DNA from: Agathobaculum sp. Marseille-P7918
Lineage (GTDB): Bacteria > Bacillota > Clostridia > Oscillospirales > Butyricicoccaceae
Reading direction: 5' to 3'
Assembly (NCBI RefSeq): GCF_900625105.1
Contig: NZ_UYYD01000011.1
Coordinates: 1 to 64,000 of the forward strand
Length of the DNA stretch: 64,000 nt
Positions 1 through 8,329 of this stretch are shown piece after piece (position 1 is the first letter of the stretch; each line of letters starts with the position of its first letter). Below the pieces are notes generated by a model, which was given only the letters and a program-made list of their open reading frames with translations, made no database searches and was not told where the DNA came from. A program made the translations under genes and the position numbers.

Positions 1-2
1 AG

Positions 3-179
3 GCTGCCCTCTTGACCGAGGGGCCCAGGCCGGATTTTAAGATTTGCCCTATCTGCGGCGGGCCCGTTGCCCCGGATCGGCGGCAGGCTTACTGCTCGGC
101 GGCCTGTGCAAAGAAAGCCCACCGCCGCCAACAGCGGGAATATATGCGGAAAAAGCGGGGCTGGGGCGTTGACAATTAG
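3..179 (+). CDS. C-terminal part of a zinc-ribbon-like mobile element protein (5' cut by window)
   Basis: The reading frame is open from the window edge to TAG at 177-179. The visible 58 residues contain CPICGG and CSAAC cysteine pairs about 15 residues apart, followed by a strongly basic tail (KKAHRRQQREYMRKKRG). This looks like a small zinc ribbon with a nucleic-acid-binding tail. The family is not recognised and the start lies outside the window. Confidence 0.55.
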   Translation, partial: AALLTEGPRPDFKICPICGGPVAPDRRQAYCSAACAKKAHRRQQREYMRKKRGWGVDN

Positions 180-223
180 GCCCTCGAAACCCGCTGATTA
201 CAAGGCTTTTCGGGGCCGCTTTT

Positions 224-255
224 GGGGCAGGCCGTATGTTTCTACGGCCTGCCCC
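224..255 (+). terminator. Hairpin terminator after the first gene
   Basis: A 13-bp stem (224-236 with 243-255, GGGGCAGGCCGTA) has a 6-nt loop and is followed by TGTTT. It separates the upstream gene from the next unit. Confidence 0.6.
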
Positions 256-291
256 TGTTTGGCTCGGATGCTGTCAACATTTTAGCGCGGG

Positions 292-316
292 ACTTCTGGA
301 CGCTTTGTCCAGAAGT
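292..316. repeat. Palindrome family 1, copy 1
   Basis: Perfect arms ACTTCTGGAC (292-301) and GTCCAGAAGT (307-316) flank a 5-nt spacer. It lies 26 bases upstream of the ATG at 342. Confidence 0.85.
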
Positions 317-341
317 TGCCCGATCCCGGAAAGGAGGTACA

Positions 342-941
342 ATGGACAAAAATCAAGGCTATTCCATTCTGAAAGCTGTTATGCTGGAAAATGGCCGGGG
401 CTTTGCCCTGGGGCATCATCCCACGGCCCCATCCCCCTATGTAACGTGGGCCTGCTACGATGACGAAAAGGGCCAGCGGCAATATGAATGGGGGCACTAT
501 GGCAACGATCTGAACGCTATGGGAAAGGACTTTGCAGACCGGGTGCAGGACTACCAGCGGCTTTACAAGGTCAAGGTCGTACAGGTCGAGGCTCCCGGCC
601 TTTACAAGTATTATTCCACCCAGCGCCCAGTGGACATCGGGACATTCCCTAAACCGCCCCACAATGCCCCGGATGAAATCGTCAACTACGATCAGCGCAT
701 CCCGGTGGAGGGCGGCGCGTTCCTGGCCTGGGGTCATCTGACCTACACCAAACCGCTGACAGAAAAGCAAGCGGCGGACTATGAGCTCCGTCCCGCCCCG
801 GTTATTTCCGAGCTGCGCCGGGAAAGCGGCGGCAGGCCCCGCCCGATTGCCGAACAACTGAAAGCGGCCCAACGGGAGGCCCAGGAGCAGCGGGCCCCGG
901 ACGCCCCCAAAAAGAAAGCCCCTGACCGGGGCGACAGATAG
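342..941 (+). CDS. Conserved mobile element protein of unknown function
   Basis: The 199-residue protein starts at the ATG preceded by AAAGGAGG seven bases upstream; the longer in-frame extension from 222 has no ribosome site and runs through the palindrome. The body looks globular, with many aromatic residues, and the last 50 residues are rich in Arg, Lys, Ala and Pro, suggesting a disordered basic tail. It opens the unit that contains mobC, so a role in mobilisation or its control is possible. The family is not recognised. Confidence 0.65.
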   Translation: MDKNQGYSILKAVMLENGRGFALGHHPTAPSPYVTWACYDDEKGQRQYEWGHYGNDLNAMGKDFADRVQDYQRLYKVKVVQVEAPGLYKYYSTQRPVDIGTFPKPPHNAPDEIVNYDQRIPVEGGAFLAWGHLTYTKPLTEKQAADYELRPAPVISELRRESGGRPRPIAEQLKAAQREAQEQRAPDAPKKKAPDRGDR

Positions 942-951
942 GAGGATGACT

Positions 952-1116
952 ATGGACAAGAAGCATGAACAGGATTTTGCCGATCTGGAAGTGAAGCGGC
1001 TTTGCGGGGTATTTGGTACGCCGATCCCCGCGCTGCCCCCGGAGCGTGACAAGGCGCTGGACAAGGTAAAAGAGCCGCCCCGTACCAGCCGGAGCCTGGA
1101 ACGGGAGGAGCGGTGA
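952..1116 (+). CDS. Small charged protein upstream of mobC
   Basis: The 54-residue frame starts at an ATG preceded by AGGAGG and ends at TGA 1114-1116, overlapping the GTG start of mobC. The composition is highly charged with a KEPPRTSRSLEREER tail. The good ribosome site, tight spacing and 4-base overlap with mobC argue that it is translated as part of the mobilisation operon. Function unknown. Confidence 0.6.
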   Translation: MDKKHEQDFADLEVKRLCGVFGTPIPALPPERDKALDKVKEPPRTSRSLEREER

Positions 1117-1460
1117 CAAAGAAACGCCGCCGCCCTATTCATCTTCATGTGATGGTGTCCGAGGAGGAGCTGGCGCTGATCCAGGAGCGCATGGCCGAGG
1201 CGGGCATCCGCAACATGGGGGCCTATATGCGGAAAATGGCCCTCAATGGCTATGTGCTCCATGTTGACCTGTCACCTGTCCAGGAGCTGGTGTCGCTCCA
1301 GCGGCGGTGCTCCAACAACTTAAACCAGGTGGCGATCCAGGCAAACACCTATGGCGGTATCTACCCGGAGGAAATCAAGGCGTTGCAGCGGGACTATGAA
1401 AAGCTGTGGCGGCCCCTGTCCGATCTTCTGGAAAAGCTCTCCGCCATTGTGCGGCTCTGA
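1113..1460 (+). CDS. mobC: MobC-type relaxosome accessory protein
   Basis: The 115-residue protein matches the MobC family: a basic N-terminus, a ribbon-helix-helix-like segment (residues 8-50, with YMRKMALNGY) and the typical NNLNQVAIQANTYG motif around residue 70. MobC proteins bind oriT and help the relaxase open the strand. The GTG start overlaps the previous stop, implying translational coupling. The relaxase gene is separated from it by CD1845 and a cargo cassette, which is less compact than usual. Confidence 0.85.
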   Translation: MTKKRRRPIHLHVMVSEEELALIQERMAEAGIRNMGAYMRKMALNGYVLHVDLSPVQELVSLQRRCSNNLNQVAIQANTYGGIYPEEIKALQRDYEKLWRPLSDLLEKLSAIVRL

Positions 1461-1464
1461 CCTG

Positions 1465-1493
1465 CCGGGGAGCGGCCTTGTGCTGCTCCCCGG
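1465..1493 (+). terminator. Hairpin downstream of mobC
   Basis: Stem CCGGGGAGC/GCTCCCCGG with an 11-nt loop lies just after the mobC stop. There is no T-tract, so termination is uncertain; it may instead protect the 3' end. Confidence 0.45.
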
Positions 1494-1501
1494 CTATCTC
1501 G

Positions 1502-1526
1502 ACTTCTGGACATTTTGTCCAGAGGT
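1502..1526. repeat. Palindrome family 1, copy 2
   Basis: ACTTCTGGAC (1502-1511), 5-nt spacer, GTCCAGAGGT (1517-1526), one arm mismatch. An outer inverted repeat CGGCTATC (1491-1498) / GATAGCCG (1530-1537) extends the dyad. Confidence 0.8.
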
Positions 1527-1619
1527 GGGGATAGCCGAGGCATCCTTGTTGGCCCCCTCCCGCAGAGTTATAATATACATATAGAGGCGAACAACGAACT
1601 TTTGTAGGAGGTATGAACG

Positions 1620-1910
1620 ATGCGGATAATCTTAAAAATCATCGCGGCTCCCTTTGTCCTGGCCCTGATCCTTATTGTGGCGGTGCTTACGTTCCTGTCC
1701 TGCGTGGCGGGGGCGATGTGCATTGTGGCTTGTGTGGGCCTGTCCCTGCTGGCGATCCTCTGCCTGCTGGCCGGGCAAACAGTAGGCTGCATCGCTATGT
1801 TTGTGCTGGCGTTCCTGGTTTCCCCCTTTGGGCTCCCGGCCCTGGGAGGCTGGCTGGTGGAGCGCCTGTATGGTGTGAAGTATGCGGCGATGGATTTTAT
1901 GGCAAGCTGA
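1620..1910 (+). CDS. CD1845-family membrane protein
   Basis: The 96-residue protein is mostly hydrophobic, with three probable membrane segments (residues 5-27, 30-52, 55-78) and an amphipathic C-terminal tail. It resembles the short CD1845 proteins common in Tn1549-like elements; that family match is from memory. The ATG follows AGGAGG. It stands alone between palindrome copies 2 and 3. The role in transfer is not known. Confidence 0.7.
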   Translation: MRIILKIIAAPFVLALILIVAVLTFLSCVAGAMCIVACVGLSLLAILCLLAGQTVGCIAMFVLAFLVSPFGLPALGGWLVERLYGVKYAAMDFMAS

Positions 1911-1911
1911 T

Positions 1912-1936
1912 ACTTCTGGACAAGGTGTCCAGAGGT
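1912..1936. repeat. Palindrome family 1, copy 3
   Basis: ACTTCTGGAC (1912-1921), 5-nt spacer, GTCCAGAGGT (1927-1936). It starts two bases after the CD1845 stop and marks the left edge of an AT-rich cargo segment. Confidence 0.8.
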
Positions 1937-2098
1937 TACATGGACAGGTTCAAATTAGCATGATATATTATTTGAGTAAGTAAAAATCACTTTTGCAACG
2001 GTTCATTGCGGCGGTTCCCGCTTGTGTTGGTAGAAATAGAGTGCCTAATTTGTTATGATTTTCTCAAATCAAACAGCAAGGCTGGAGGAAACAACAAT

Positions 2099-2902
2099 AT
2101 GACCATCGGAGAGAAAATACAAAGATTAAGAAAGCAACGGGGGCTTTCACAAGAGGCACTCGCTGAAAAGGTAACAGTTACACGACAGACGATTTCAAAA
2201 TGGGAATTGGGACAATCAACCCCTGATTTGGATTTTATAGCCCAGCTTAGCGACATTTTCAACGTGTCCTCTGATTATCTTATTAAAGATGAAATGACCG
2301 AACCAGACGAGTTGCCTTATAAGAAGCGTAGTTATCGTTTATCTGAAAGAGGCAAGCGTATTGTTTTGGTAATCGTTTCTGCGTCAGCATTGATTGCAGG
2401 CTGCGTATGCCTGATCTGTGACTACTTTACTTCGGAAAGGTTATCATGGTCATTGATTGCCGCTGTTTCAATCGTAGCTGCATGGCTTATATTGCTTCCA
2501 AGTCTGATTTCCAGAACAAAGATCGTTTTGAAAACCTTAGTTGTAGTCAGTACCATTCCTATTCCACTACTGGCAGTCTTGTCCTTGCTATTGAATAAGT
2601 CAGTTATATTCACATTGGGCATTTGCATAACGCTGATTGCGATTGCTGCAATCTGGATAATATACGGGATTTTCCGCAAGTGCAGGAAAAATATGTGGCG
2701 GGCATTTGGTTTTACCCTGTTGGTTTTGATACCAGTACCGATTGCGATTACCCATATTTCAGCTTACTTTTTGCCACAAGTCCAGTTTGATTTTACATCT
2801 GACATATTCAACAGTGGGATCACTCTGGCGCTTTCTCTTGTATGCTTTGGGATAGATTATTTGCATTATCATAAGAAAGGGGATGCCGCAGACAACAAAT
2901 GA
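2099..2902 (+). CDS. XRE-family regulator with C-terminal membrane domain
   Basis: The 267-residue protein has a classic Cro/C1 helix-turn-helix (residues 5-60: RKQRGLSQEALAEK, TRQTISKWELGQSTP) and then six or so hydrophobic segments (residues 88-255), so it is a membrane-anchored DNA-binding protein. The start chosen is the ATG after CTGGAGGAA; the upstream extension lacks a ribosome site. The stop overlaps the next ATG (ATGA), coupling it to a hydrolase. Base composition is much more AT-rich than the flanking mobilisation genes, which marks the pair as acquired cargo. Confidence 0.85.
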   Translation: MTIGEKIQRLRKQRGLSQEALAEKVTVTRQTISKWELGQSTPDLDFIAQLSDIFNVSSDYLIKDEMTEPDELPYKKRSYRLSERGKRIVLVIVSASALIAGCVCLICDYFTSERLSWSLIAAVSIVAAWLILLPSLISRTKIVLKTLVVVSTIPIPLLAVLSLLLNKSVIFTLGICITLIAIAAIWIIYGIFRKCRKNMWRAFGFTLLVLIPVPIAITHISAYFLPQVQFDFTSDIFNSGITLALSLVCFGIDYLHYHKKGDAADNK

Positions 2903-3501
2903 AAACAGTTCTTCTACACGGATTAGGACAAACAGCACAAGACTGGAAAGATGTAGTCTGTCAACTTTCAACTTCTAATGTTGAGTGTCCAGAGCTTTTT
3001 CCTTCAATGAGGAATGAAATATCCTACTCCCGGATTTTGGCTAATCTTGAACGGCAGTATTCTAATGCAACAGAGCCACTTCATATTTGTGGCTTATCGT
3101 TAGGGGCGCTACTTGCACTCGACTTTACTATTCGGCATGGGGATAAAGTGGCTTCGCTGGTCTTGATCGGCGCACAATACAAAGTACCAACATTACTGAT
3201 AGATTTTCAAAATCTCTTGTTCCGCTGTATGCCCGCTAAGAGTTTTTACAACATGGGACTATCAAAAAGTGACACGATTAAGCTGTCCCATTCGATGCGG
3301 TCATTAGATTTTACTTCACAATTAAGCAAGATTACTTGTCCTGTTACTGTTTTGTGCGGGGGAAAAGATAGGGCCAATCTAAAAGCATCAATAAAGTTAA
3401 ATGAGTTACTTCCCCAAGCAACTTTGCATATCATCCCTGGTGCGGGACACGAGGTCAATAAATATGCACCAAAAACAATCTCAGCCATATTAAATGAATA
3501 G
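2899..3501 (+). CDS. Alpha/beta hydrolase
   Basis: The 200-residue protein has an N-terminal HGLGQ oxyanion motif (residues 7-11), a nucleophile elbow GLSLGA, an acid in VLCGGKDRANL and a His in IPGAGHEV, completing a Ser-Asp-His triad. It is shorter than most family members (about 250), mainly in the lid. It is coupled by a 4-base overlap to the membrane-bound XRE regulator. The substrate cannot be told; an esterase or small-molecule detoxification role fits. Confidence 0.8.
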   Translation: MKTVLLHGLGQTAQDWKDVVCQLSTSNVECPELFPSMRNEISYSRILANLERQYSNATEPLHICGLSLGALLALDFTIRHGDKVASLVLIGAQYKVPTLLIDFQNLLFRCMPAKSFYNMGLSKSDTIKLSHSMRSLDFTSQLSKITCPVTVLCGGKDRANLKASIKLNELLPQATLHIIPGAGHEVNKYAPKTISAILNE

Positions 3502-3566
3502 TTAGCCAAAATCCAGAGATAAACCTTGTTTCATAGAGTTATTGCTATGAAAACCTGATTACTAAT

Positions 3567-3591
3567 ACTTCTGGACAAAATGTCCAGAGTT
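3567..3591. repeat. Palindrome family 1, copy 4
   Basis: ACTTCTGGAC (3567-3576), AAAAT, GTCCAGAGTT (3582-3591). It marks the right edge of the cargo and lies upstream of the relaxase. Confidence 0.8.
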
Positions 3592-3652
3592 GCCGGGCGG
3601 CGGGTGGAACAGACCGCCGCCCGTTTTTTCTGCTGGGAAAGGAGGTGCGGCT

Positions 3653-5059
3653 ATCGCTACAACCTACATCCGGCCCTACAAGGTAGCGGATGGGAAAACG
3701 GCCATCCAGACGATGGAGGAGCGGTTTGCCTATGGGCTAAATCCGAAAAAGCTGGGGGCCGTGTCTGCCTATCTCTGTGATCCTGCATCCGCCCCCGCTG
3801 AGTTCCTGCTGCTGAAAAGTCAGTACCAGGCGGAAACGGGCCGGGCCTTGGAGCGCGGGGCCCTGTTCTTTCAGATCCGGCAGGCGTTCCCTCCCGGCGA
3901 GGTCACGCCGGAGGAAGCAAATAAAATCGGCTATGAAACGGCCATGCGCTGGACAAAGGGCAAGTATCAGTTCTTTGTGTGTACCCACATTGACAAGGGC
4001 CACATTCACAATCACATTTATTACAACTCCACCGCCCAGGACTGTTCCCGGAAATTCCATAACTTCATCGGCTCCAGCTTTGCGGTGCGGCGGCTCTCTG
4101 ACCGGGTGTGCATTGAGCACGAGCTGTCTGTTATTCAAAATCCGAAGCAGCACAGCAAGGGCCGCTTTCTTCACTATGGACAATGGATCAGGGAAAAGCT
4201 CCCCTCGGCCCAGCAGCGGGTGCGGCTGGGGATCGTGGCGGCTCTGGAGCAAAAGCCCGCCGACTTCCCGGCGTTTCTGCGGCTCATGGAGGAGTCCGGC
4301 TTTCAAGTGAAGCATGGGCGGGGCGGCGCGATCTCGTTTCTGGCCCCTGGGCAGGATAAGTACACCCGTCTGCGGGCATCCACCCTGGGCCCCGGTTTCG
4401 ATCCCGATGACATCCGGGCGGCGATTGCCGGGGAGCGGCCCATCCCGGAGCTTCCCCAGGACAGCCCGGCCCCGGCCCGGCGCGTCAATCTGATCATCGA
4501 CATTCAAGAGCGTATGGCCCAGGGCAAGAGCCCGGCCTATGAGCGGTGGGCCAAAGTCTATAACATAAAGCAGATGGCCGCCGCGCTTCTGTATCTCCGG
4601 GAGCATGGGCTTTCCGATTACGAGGCTCTTGCGACAAGCACCGAGGCGGCGGTGGATCTGGCTCACAAGCTGGCCGGGGAGCTGCGGGACACGGAGGCCG
4701 CCCTTTCCAAAACCTCCGAGCTCATGGGCGCGGTGGTGCAGTATGCAAAGACGCGGCCTGTGTTTGACGGCTACAAGGCGGCCCGGTATAGCAGAAAATA
4801 TCTGTCCCAGCATGAGGCGGAGCTGGCAGACTACCGGGCGGCAAAGACGGCTATGAGTGAGCTTTTGGGCGGAGCAAAGCTCCCCAAAATGGACACGCTG
4901 AAAAAGCAGCACCGGGAGCTCTCTGAAAAGAAAAAGGCCCTCTATGCGGAATACCGCAAGGCCCAGGCGGATATGCGGCAGGCCGTGGCAGTCAAGGCGA
5001 ATATCGATCACCTGATCGGACACGCGGACGAGCAAAAAAATAAGGCCCAGGAGCGTTAG
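3653..5059 (+). CDS. mobA: MOBP-type relaxase (apparent ATC start)
   Basis: The relaxase nicks oriT and stays bound to the transferred strand. The three-His metal site is clear as THIDKGHIHNH (about residues 110-120). A long helical, Lys/Glu-rich C-terminal half follows (residues 330-468), typical of coiled relaxase tails. Start choice: AAAGGAGG ends seven bases before ATC at 3653, where the family pattern predicts Met-Ala-Thr-Thr. The only upstream canonical start is a TTG at 3590 lying inside the palindrome, with no ribosome site; the next in-frame ATG (3713) would remove 20 residues. Confidence 0.8.
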   Translation: MATTYIRPYKVADGKTAIQTMEERFAYGLNPKKLGAVSAYLCDPASAPAEFLLLKSQYQAETGRALERGALFFQIRQAFPPGEVTPEEANKIGYETAMRWTKGKYQFFVCTHIDKGHIHNHIYYNSTAQDCSRKFHNFIGSSFAVRRLSDRVCIEHELSVIQNPKQHSKGRFLHYGQWIREKLPSAQQRVRLGIVAALEQKPADFPAFLRLMEESGFQVKHGRGGAISFLAPGQDKYTRLRASTLGPGFDPDDIRAAIAGERPIPELPQDSPAPARRVNLIIDIQERMAQGKSPAYERWAKVYNIKQMAAALLYLREHGLSDYEALATSTEAAVDLAHKLAGELRDTEAALSKTSELMGAVVQYAKTRPVFDGYKAARYSRKYLSQHEAELADYRAAKTAMSELLGGAKLPKMDTLKKQHRELSEKKKALYAEYRKAQADMRQAVAVKANIDHLIGHADEQKNKAQER

Positions 5060-5093
5060 CTCCGGGCCGCCGACAACAGGCGCTTGCGCCGGG

Positions 5094-5118
5094 ACTTCTG
5101 GACAAAGTGTCCAGAAGT
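5094..5118. repeat. Palindrome family 1, copy 5
   Basis: Perfect arms ACTTCTGGAC (5094-5103) and GTCCAGAAGT (5109-5118); with the spacer AAAGT the dyad extends to 11-bp arms. Located between the relaxase stop and the candidate oriT. Confidence 0.85.
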
Positions 5119-5129
5119 TCAGCGGGTTT

Positions 5130-5250
5130 GGGGAGCTCCCCAACAAGCATTTTCACGGGCCTGCGGCCTGTGAAAATTTCGGAGTGTGGCCACACCCGAA
5201 TTGCTTGCCGTTTTGTGCAACCCCCCGAAAATGGCGCGAAAAAACGGAGG
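5130..5250. other. Candidate oriT of element 1
   Basis: This noncoding stretch has GGGGAGCTCCCC followed by AACAAG, a 12-bp inverted repeat ATTTTCACGGGCC/GGCCTGTGAAAAT, and GTGTGGCCACAC. The arrangement CTCCCC..AACAAG followed by an inverted repeat also occurs in the candidate oriT of element 2 at 45137-45195. Nicking cannot be shown from sequence. Confidence 0.4.
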
Positions 5251-5262
5251 TACACGCTTTTC

Positions 5263-5622
5263 TTACGCATCCTCCGTTTCCTTAGCCGCTTTCATCGCTT
5301 GGATTGTGGCTTCTACAATTTTCAGCTCTTTTTCGTCCAGGGAGCCCAGCATGGCGTCAATCCGCTTTCTGCACTCGCTCCCCTTATTCTTGGACGGATA
5401 GAAGTATTGGTCAACCGATATATTGAACATCGTCACCATCTGATAAAAGGTGTTTAGGCTGGGGTGCTGACCGTCATTCTCGTTATACATGATGGTGCGC
5501 GGAGCCCGGTCAACAATATAGGCCAGTTGCTCCTGCGTCATCCCAGCGGCCTCCCGCGCCCGCTTAATGGCAAGCCCTATATCGTGAAAATCAAAGCGGC
5601 GTTCATCTCGTTTAAACTTCAT
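5263..5622 (-). CDS. XRE-family regulator of the mobilisation module
   Basis: The 119-residue protein has an HTH at residues 15-70 (IKRAREAAGMTQEQLAYIV, APRTIMYNENDGQHPSL) and a helical C-terminus. It is convergent with the relaxase and reads away from the TetR cassette. The ATG follows a weak AGGTGA site. Such regulators are common beside relaxase genes of Tn1549-like elements. Its target may be the relaxase or its own promoter; that is inference. Confidence 0.8.
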   Translation of the reverse strand: MKFKRDERRFDFHDIGLAIKRAREAAGMTQEQLAYIVDRAPRTIMYNENDGQHPSLNTFYQMVTMFNISVDQYFYPSKNKGSECRKRIDAMLGSLDEKELKIVEATIQAMKAAKETEDA

Positions 5623-5799
5623 AATATCACCTAATGTAATTTTACATTTCAGGTATTATTATTTGAACGATGGTGTATTTCATACTACTGACTATTTAAT
5701 TTCGTTTCAAGTAAACATGACATTTAACTTGTCAAGTTATGCCGATATTTCTTCCCATAGTTGGTGCTTTTGAGAAATTTCCAATCTCCAATCAAGGTA

Positions 5800-5827
5800 T
5801 TGACATTCCTACAAATTGATATATAAT
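5800..5827 (+). promoter_or_regulatory. Promoter of the TetR-CPBP-KTR cassette
   Basis: TTGACA (5800-5805), 16-bp spacer, TATAAT (5822-5827), followed by the operator palindrome. Confidence 0.8.
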
Positions 5828-5829
5828 TA

Positions 5830-5843
5830 ATGTTATATAACAT
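5830..5843. promoter_or_regulatory. Probable TetR operator
   Basis: ATGTTATATAACAT is a perfect 14-bp palindrome just downstream of the -10 box and 22 bases before the tetR-type start. This position fits autorepression. Confidence 0.65.
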
Positions 5844-5864
5844 CAATTATAGGAGGGACAAAGC

Positions 5865-6437
5865 GTGCCGCCAAGAGCGAAGATTACAAAAGAAATGGTC
5901 ATTGACGCTGCCTTTGAGGTTGCTCGTGAAGTGGGTGCAGAAAATATTAACGCAAGGACAGTCGCAAAAAAACTAAACTGCTCTACTCAGCCAGTTATGT
6001 ATCACTTTGCAACGATAGAGGAATTGAAAGAAGCTGCTTATGCAAAAGCAGACGGCTATCATTCTGAATACCTGATGAATATTAAAAGCCCGCAAGAAGG
6101 TGTTATGCTTGGAATTGGGTTGAACTATATCCATTTTGCAGTTGAAGAACCGCATTTGTTCCGCTTCCTTTTTCAATCAAACTTTTTTAATGGAAGGACA
6201 TTACTTGAAATAATAGATGCCGAAGAACTTATGCCTGTTCTTTTGGCAATGCAAGGAGCAGTCGGAGGAAGCATAGAGCAAGTAAAAGAAATCTTTTTGA
6301 CAGTTTTTTTATTTGCTCATGGCTATGCAAGCATTATTGCAAACAATTCATTAGAGTATGATGAAGAACTCATAAGGACGCATATAGAGCGAGCTTATAC
6401 TGGTGCGGTATTAGCGGCACAGGAGGATACGAAATGA
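5865..6437 (+). CDS. TetR-family regulator
   Basis: The 190-residue protein has the N-terminal TetR HTH (residues 8-55: KEMVIDAAFEVAREVG, NARTVAKKLNCSTQPVMYHF) and a helical ligand-binding half. The GTG start follows AGGAGGG by seven bases. The stop overlaps the next ATG. The sharp palindrome in its own promoter suggests it represses this three-gene cassette. AT-rich composition marks it as cargo. Confidence 0.88.
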   Translation: MPPRAKITKEMVIDAAFEVAREVGAENINARTVAKKLNCSTQPVMYHFATIEELKEAAYAKADGYHSEYLMNIKSPQEGVMLGIGLNYIHFAVEEPHLFRFLFQSNFFNGRTLLEIIDAEELMPVLLAMQGAVGGSIEQVKEIFLTVFLFAHGYASIIANNSLEYDEELIRTHIERAYTGAVLAAQEDTK

Positions 6438-7183
6438 GAACGCTATATGAAAAAAGCGAGCTGACCTTTACAATCGTATGGATTGTGATTTATTGTGTTC
6501 TGCAATCTTTAGCCAATCCACTAAATGAAAAAATAGGGATTGAATATTCTGCAAGTGCTATTTTCTGTATCTTACAGTCTGTTGTCCTCTTGGCATTTAT
6601 TAGGAAAAATAACTTGCTGAAACGATATGGGCTTTGTAAATCTCCCATACCCGCCAGCCGCTTTCTGTTCTATATTCCATTGATAATTTTAGCCACAAGA
6701 AATTTTTGGAACGGAGCGGCATTTAATTTGAACTTGACAGGAACCGTCTGCTATATTGCCTGTATGTTTTGTGTTGGGTTTTTAGAAGAAGTGATTTTTA
6801 GAGGACTGCTTTTCAAAGCGATAGCAAAAGACAATGTAAAAACGGCGATTATCATTTCAAGTGTTACATTTGGTTTGGGACATTTACTAAACTTGGTGAA
6901 TGGCAGTGGTGCGGAAATAGTAGAAAACATATTTCAAGTTACAGGGGCGATTGCGATTGGTTTTCTGTTTGTCATTCTTTATTATCGTGGCGGTAGTTTG
7001 TTCCCTTGTATGATTACCCACTCCGCAATTAATATCACAAGTGTTTTTGCAAACGTGGTAGGATTGACGATAGAAAAGCGTATCATCTTCCAGTTGGTAC
7101 TGTTTGCAATTACTATTGCTTATTCTTTTATTCTCACAAAGACACTCCCCCAAAATCAGTATTACGAGAGGGAGCATAACTGA
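6434..7183 (+). CDS. CPBP-family intramembrane metalloprotease
   Basis: The 249-residue, multi-spanning membrane protein carries the family's motifs: EEVIFRG (motif 1, Glu-Glu and Arg), FGLGHL (motif 2 His) and HSAIN (motif 3). CPBP proteases process prenylated or membrane peptides and often give self-immunity to bacteriocins. It is coupled by a 4-base overlap to the TetR regulator. The substrate is unknown; immunity or stress adaptation is inference. Confidence 0.88.
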   Translation: MRTLYEKSELTFTIVWIVIYCVLQSLANPLNEKIGIEYSASAIFCILQSVVLLAFIRKNNLLKRYGLCKSPIPASRFLFYIPLIILATRNFWNGAAFNLNLTGTVCYIACMFCVGFLEEVIFRGLLFKAIAKDNVKTAIIISSVTFGLGHLLNLVNGSGAEIVENIFQVTGAIAIGFLFVILYYRGGSLFPCMITHSAINITSVFANVVGLTIEKRIIFQLVLFAITIAYSFILTKTLPQNQYYEREHN

Positions 7184-7184
7184 T

Positions 7185-7379
7185 ATGGAAAATGTGATTT
7201 CAGAATGGTTGCGCTGCCCTGTTTGCGGAAATAAGACAAGGCTGAAAATTCGTGGGGATACAGAACTAAAATATTTTCCGCTGTTCTGTCCTAAGTGTAG
7301 ACAAGAGACTTTAATCAATGTAAAACATCTGAATACCACAGTTATCAAAGAGCCAGACGCACAGACGCAGAGCCGATAA
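7185..7379 (+). CDS. Cysteine-rich KTR domain protein
   Basis: The 64-residue protein has two CxxC pairs (CPVCGNKTR and CPKCRQE) forming a zinc ribbon, with the KTR signature after the first pair. This small family is frequent in Tn916-like and other Firmicutes elements. The ATG at 7185 lies immediately after the CPBP stop; the frame upstream overlaps CPBP and lacks a ribosome site. The gene's last codons form the first arm of the terminator. Function unknown. Confidence 0.85.
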   Translation: MENVISEWLRCPVCGNKTRLKIRGDTELKYFPLFCPKCRQETLINVKHLNTTVIKEPDAQTQSR

Positions 7380-7417
7380 CACGCAGATCAAAATGCGGTT
7401 ATCGGCTCTTTCTTTTT
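7369..7417 (+). terminator. Terminator of the TetR-CPBP-KTR cassette
   Basis: 12-bp stem AGAGCCGATAAC (7369-7380) / GTTATCGGCTCT (7398-7409) followed by TTCTTTTT. Confidence 0.9.
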
Positions 7418-7779
7418 GACAACTGATTGCGCTGTACGATTGCTGGCTAAGCGGAAAAACTAAACCGCTGCTATTTTGAGTATGGCTGCAAACCGGAAGC
7501 AGGCGGTTTTGAAATAACAATTTCAAGCCGCCGTTTTCTTTTCAAAAAATGAGAATACGGGGGGTGTGTTAAAGTCGCCCTTTTTTAAGGATACGGCGGT
7601 GTCCAGGAGGTATCGCCGTGTCCTTTTTCCTTTTCCATCCCCCTAACCTGTCAAAAAAAGCCCACCCGCACAGCAGGATCAGTCTGGCGGCGGATGCGAA
7701 ATTTGGCAGTACATAAATGAATTTGTCATTTCATGCGCTTGTGTGGCCTTGTGTCGCGCAGGCGCATTTTGTTTGTCCT
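7418..7779. other. Gene-free stretch between cargo and sigma factor gene
   Basis: No convincing reading frame is seen. The left half is AT-rich and contains short dyads (GGCGGTTTTGAAAT / ATTTCAAGCCGCC around 7502-7533); the right half returns to GC-rich element sequence. It probably holds cargo remnants and the promoter of the sigma-factor unit. Confidence 0.4.
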
Positions 7780-7804
7780 GCTTCTGGACACTTTGTCCAG
7801 AGGT
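7780..7804. repeat. Palindrome family 1, copy 6
   Basis: GCTTCTGGAC (7780-7789), ACTTT, GTCCAGAGGT (7795-7804). It lies 90 bases upstream of the sigma-factor gene. Confidence 0.8.
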
Positions 7805-7893
7805 ACAGATCGGCTCTCCTGGGTGCCGCTCCCCACCGGGGCTCCGTTCAGATCGCCATTCACCCCCTAACTATCTGAACGGAGGAATTACAA

Positions 7894-8316
7894 ATGACGA
7901 CCATCAATCTGAAAGACTTTTATCCGTGGTACGCCAACAATGAATACATAGAGGTTTCTGACGAAGTGGCCGAGGAACTCATAGCCAGCAAGCGGCACGA
8001 AGCCGCCCATGCGGAACGGGTACGCTACAACAAGGCTTATTATTCCCTGGATTGTGACGATGGGATCGAATACTCCGCCTGCCTGCACGAGCCCAGTCCC
8101 CAGGAGCTCATGGATCGCAAGGAACTGTTCTTCCGGCTGTGGAACGCCCTCAACTCCCTGTCGGAAATCCAGGGGCGCCGGGTGGACGCTCATTTGATAC
8201 TGGGAAAGAGTTACCGTCAGATCGCCCGCGAGGAGGGCGTAGACAAAAGCGCCGTCCGGCACTCTGTGGAGAGCGGTATCAAGCAGATGAAAAAATATTT
8301 GCAGGAAAATTTCTAA
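7894..8316 (+). CDS. Sigma-70 family factor (region 4 type) of the element
   Basis: The 140-residue protein ends in a region-4-like HTH (residues 95-135: LILGKSYRQIAREEGVDKSAVRHSVESGIKQMKK). The N-terminal half is acidic and aromatic and lacks a clear region 2, so it may act as a DNA-binding regulator rather than a full sigma factor. ATG follows GGAGG. Such genes often precede recombinase genes in CTn elements, as here. Confidence 0.75.
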   Translation: MTTINLKDFYPWYANNEYIEVSDEVAEELIASKRHEAAHAERVRYNKAYYSLDCDDGIEYSACLHEPSPQELMDRKELFFRLWNALNSLSEIQGRRVDAHLILGKSYRQIAREEGVDKSAVRHSVESGIKQMKKYLQENF

Positions 8317-8329
8317 TTGCTATCTCCAT

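Noticed and set aside
282-1262. Long minus-strand frame over the mobC region
   Set aside because: It runs through the palindrome and opposes three well-spaced plus-strand genes with good ribosome sites.
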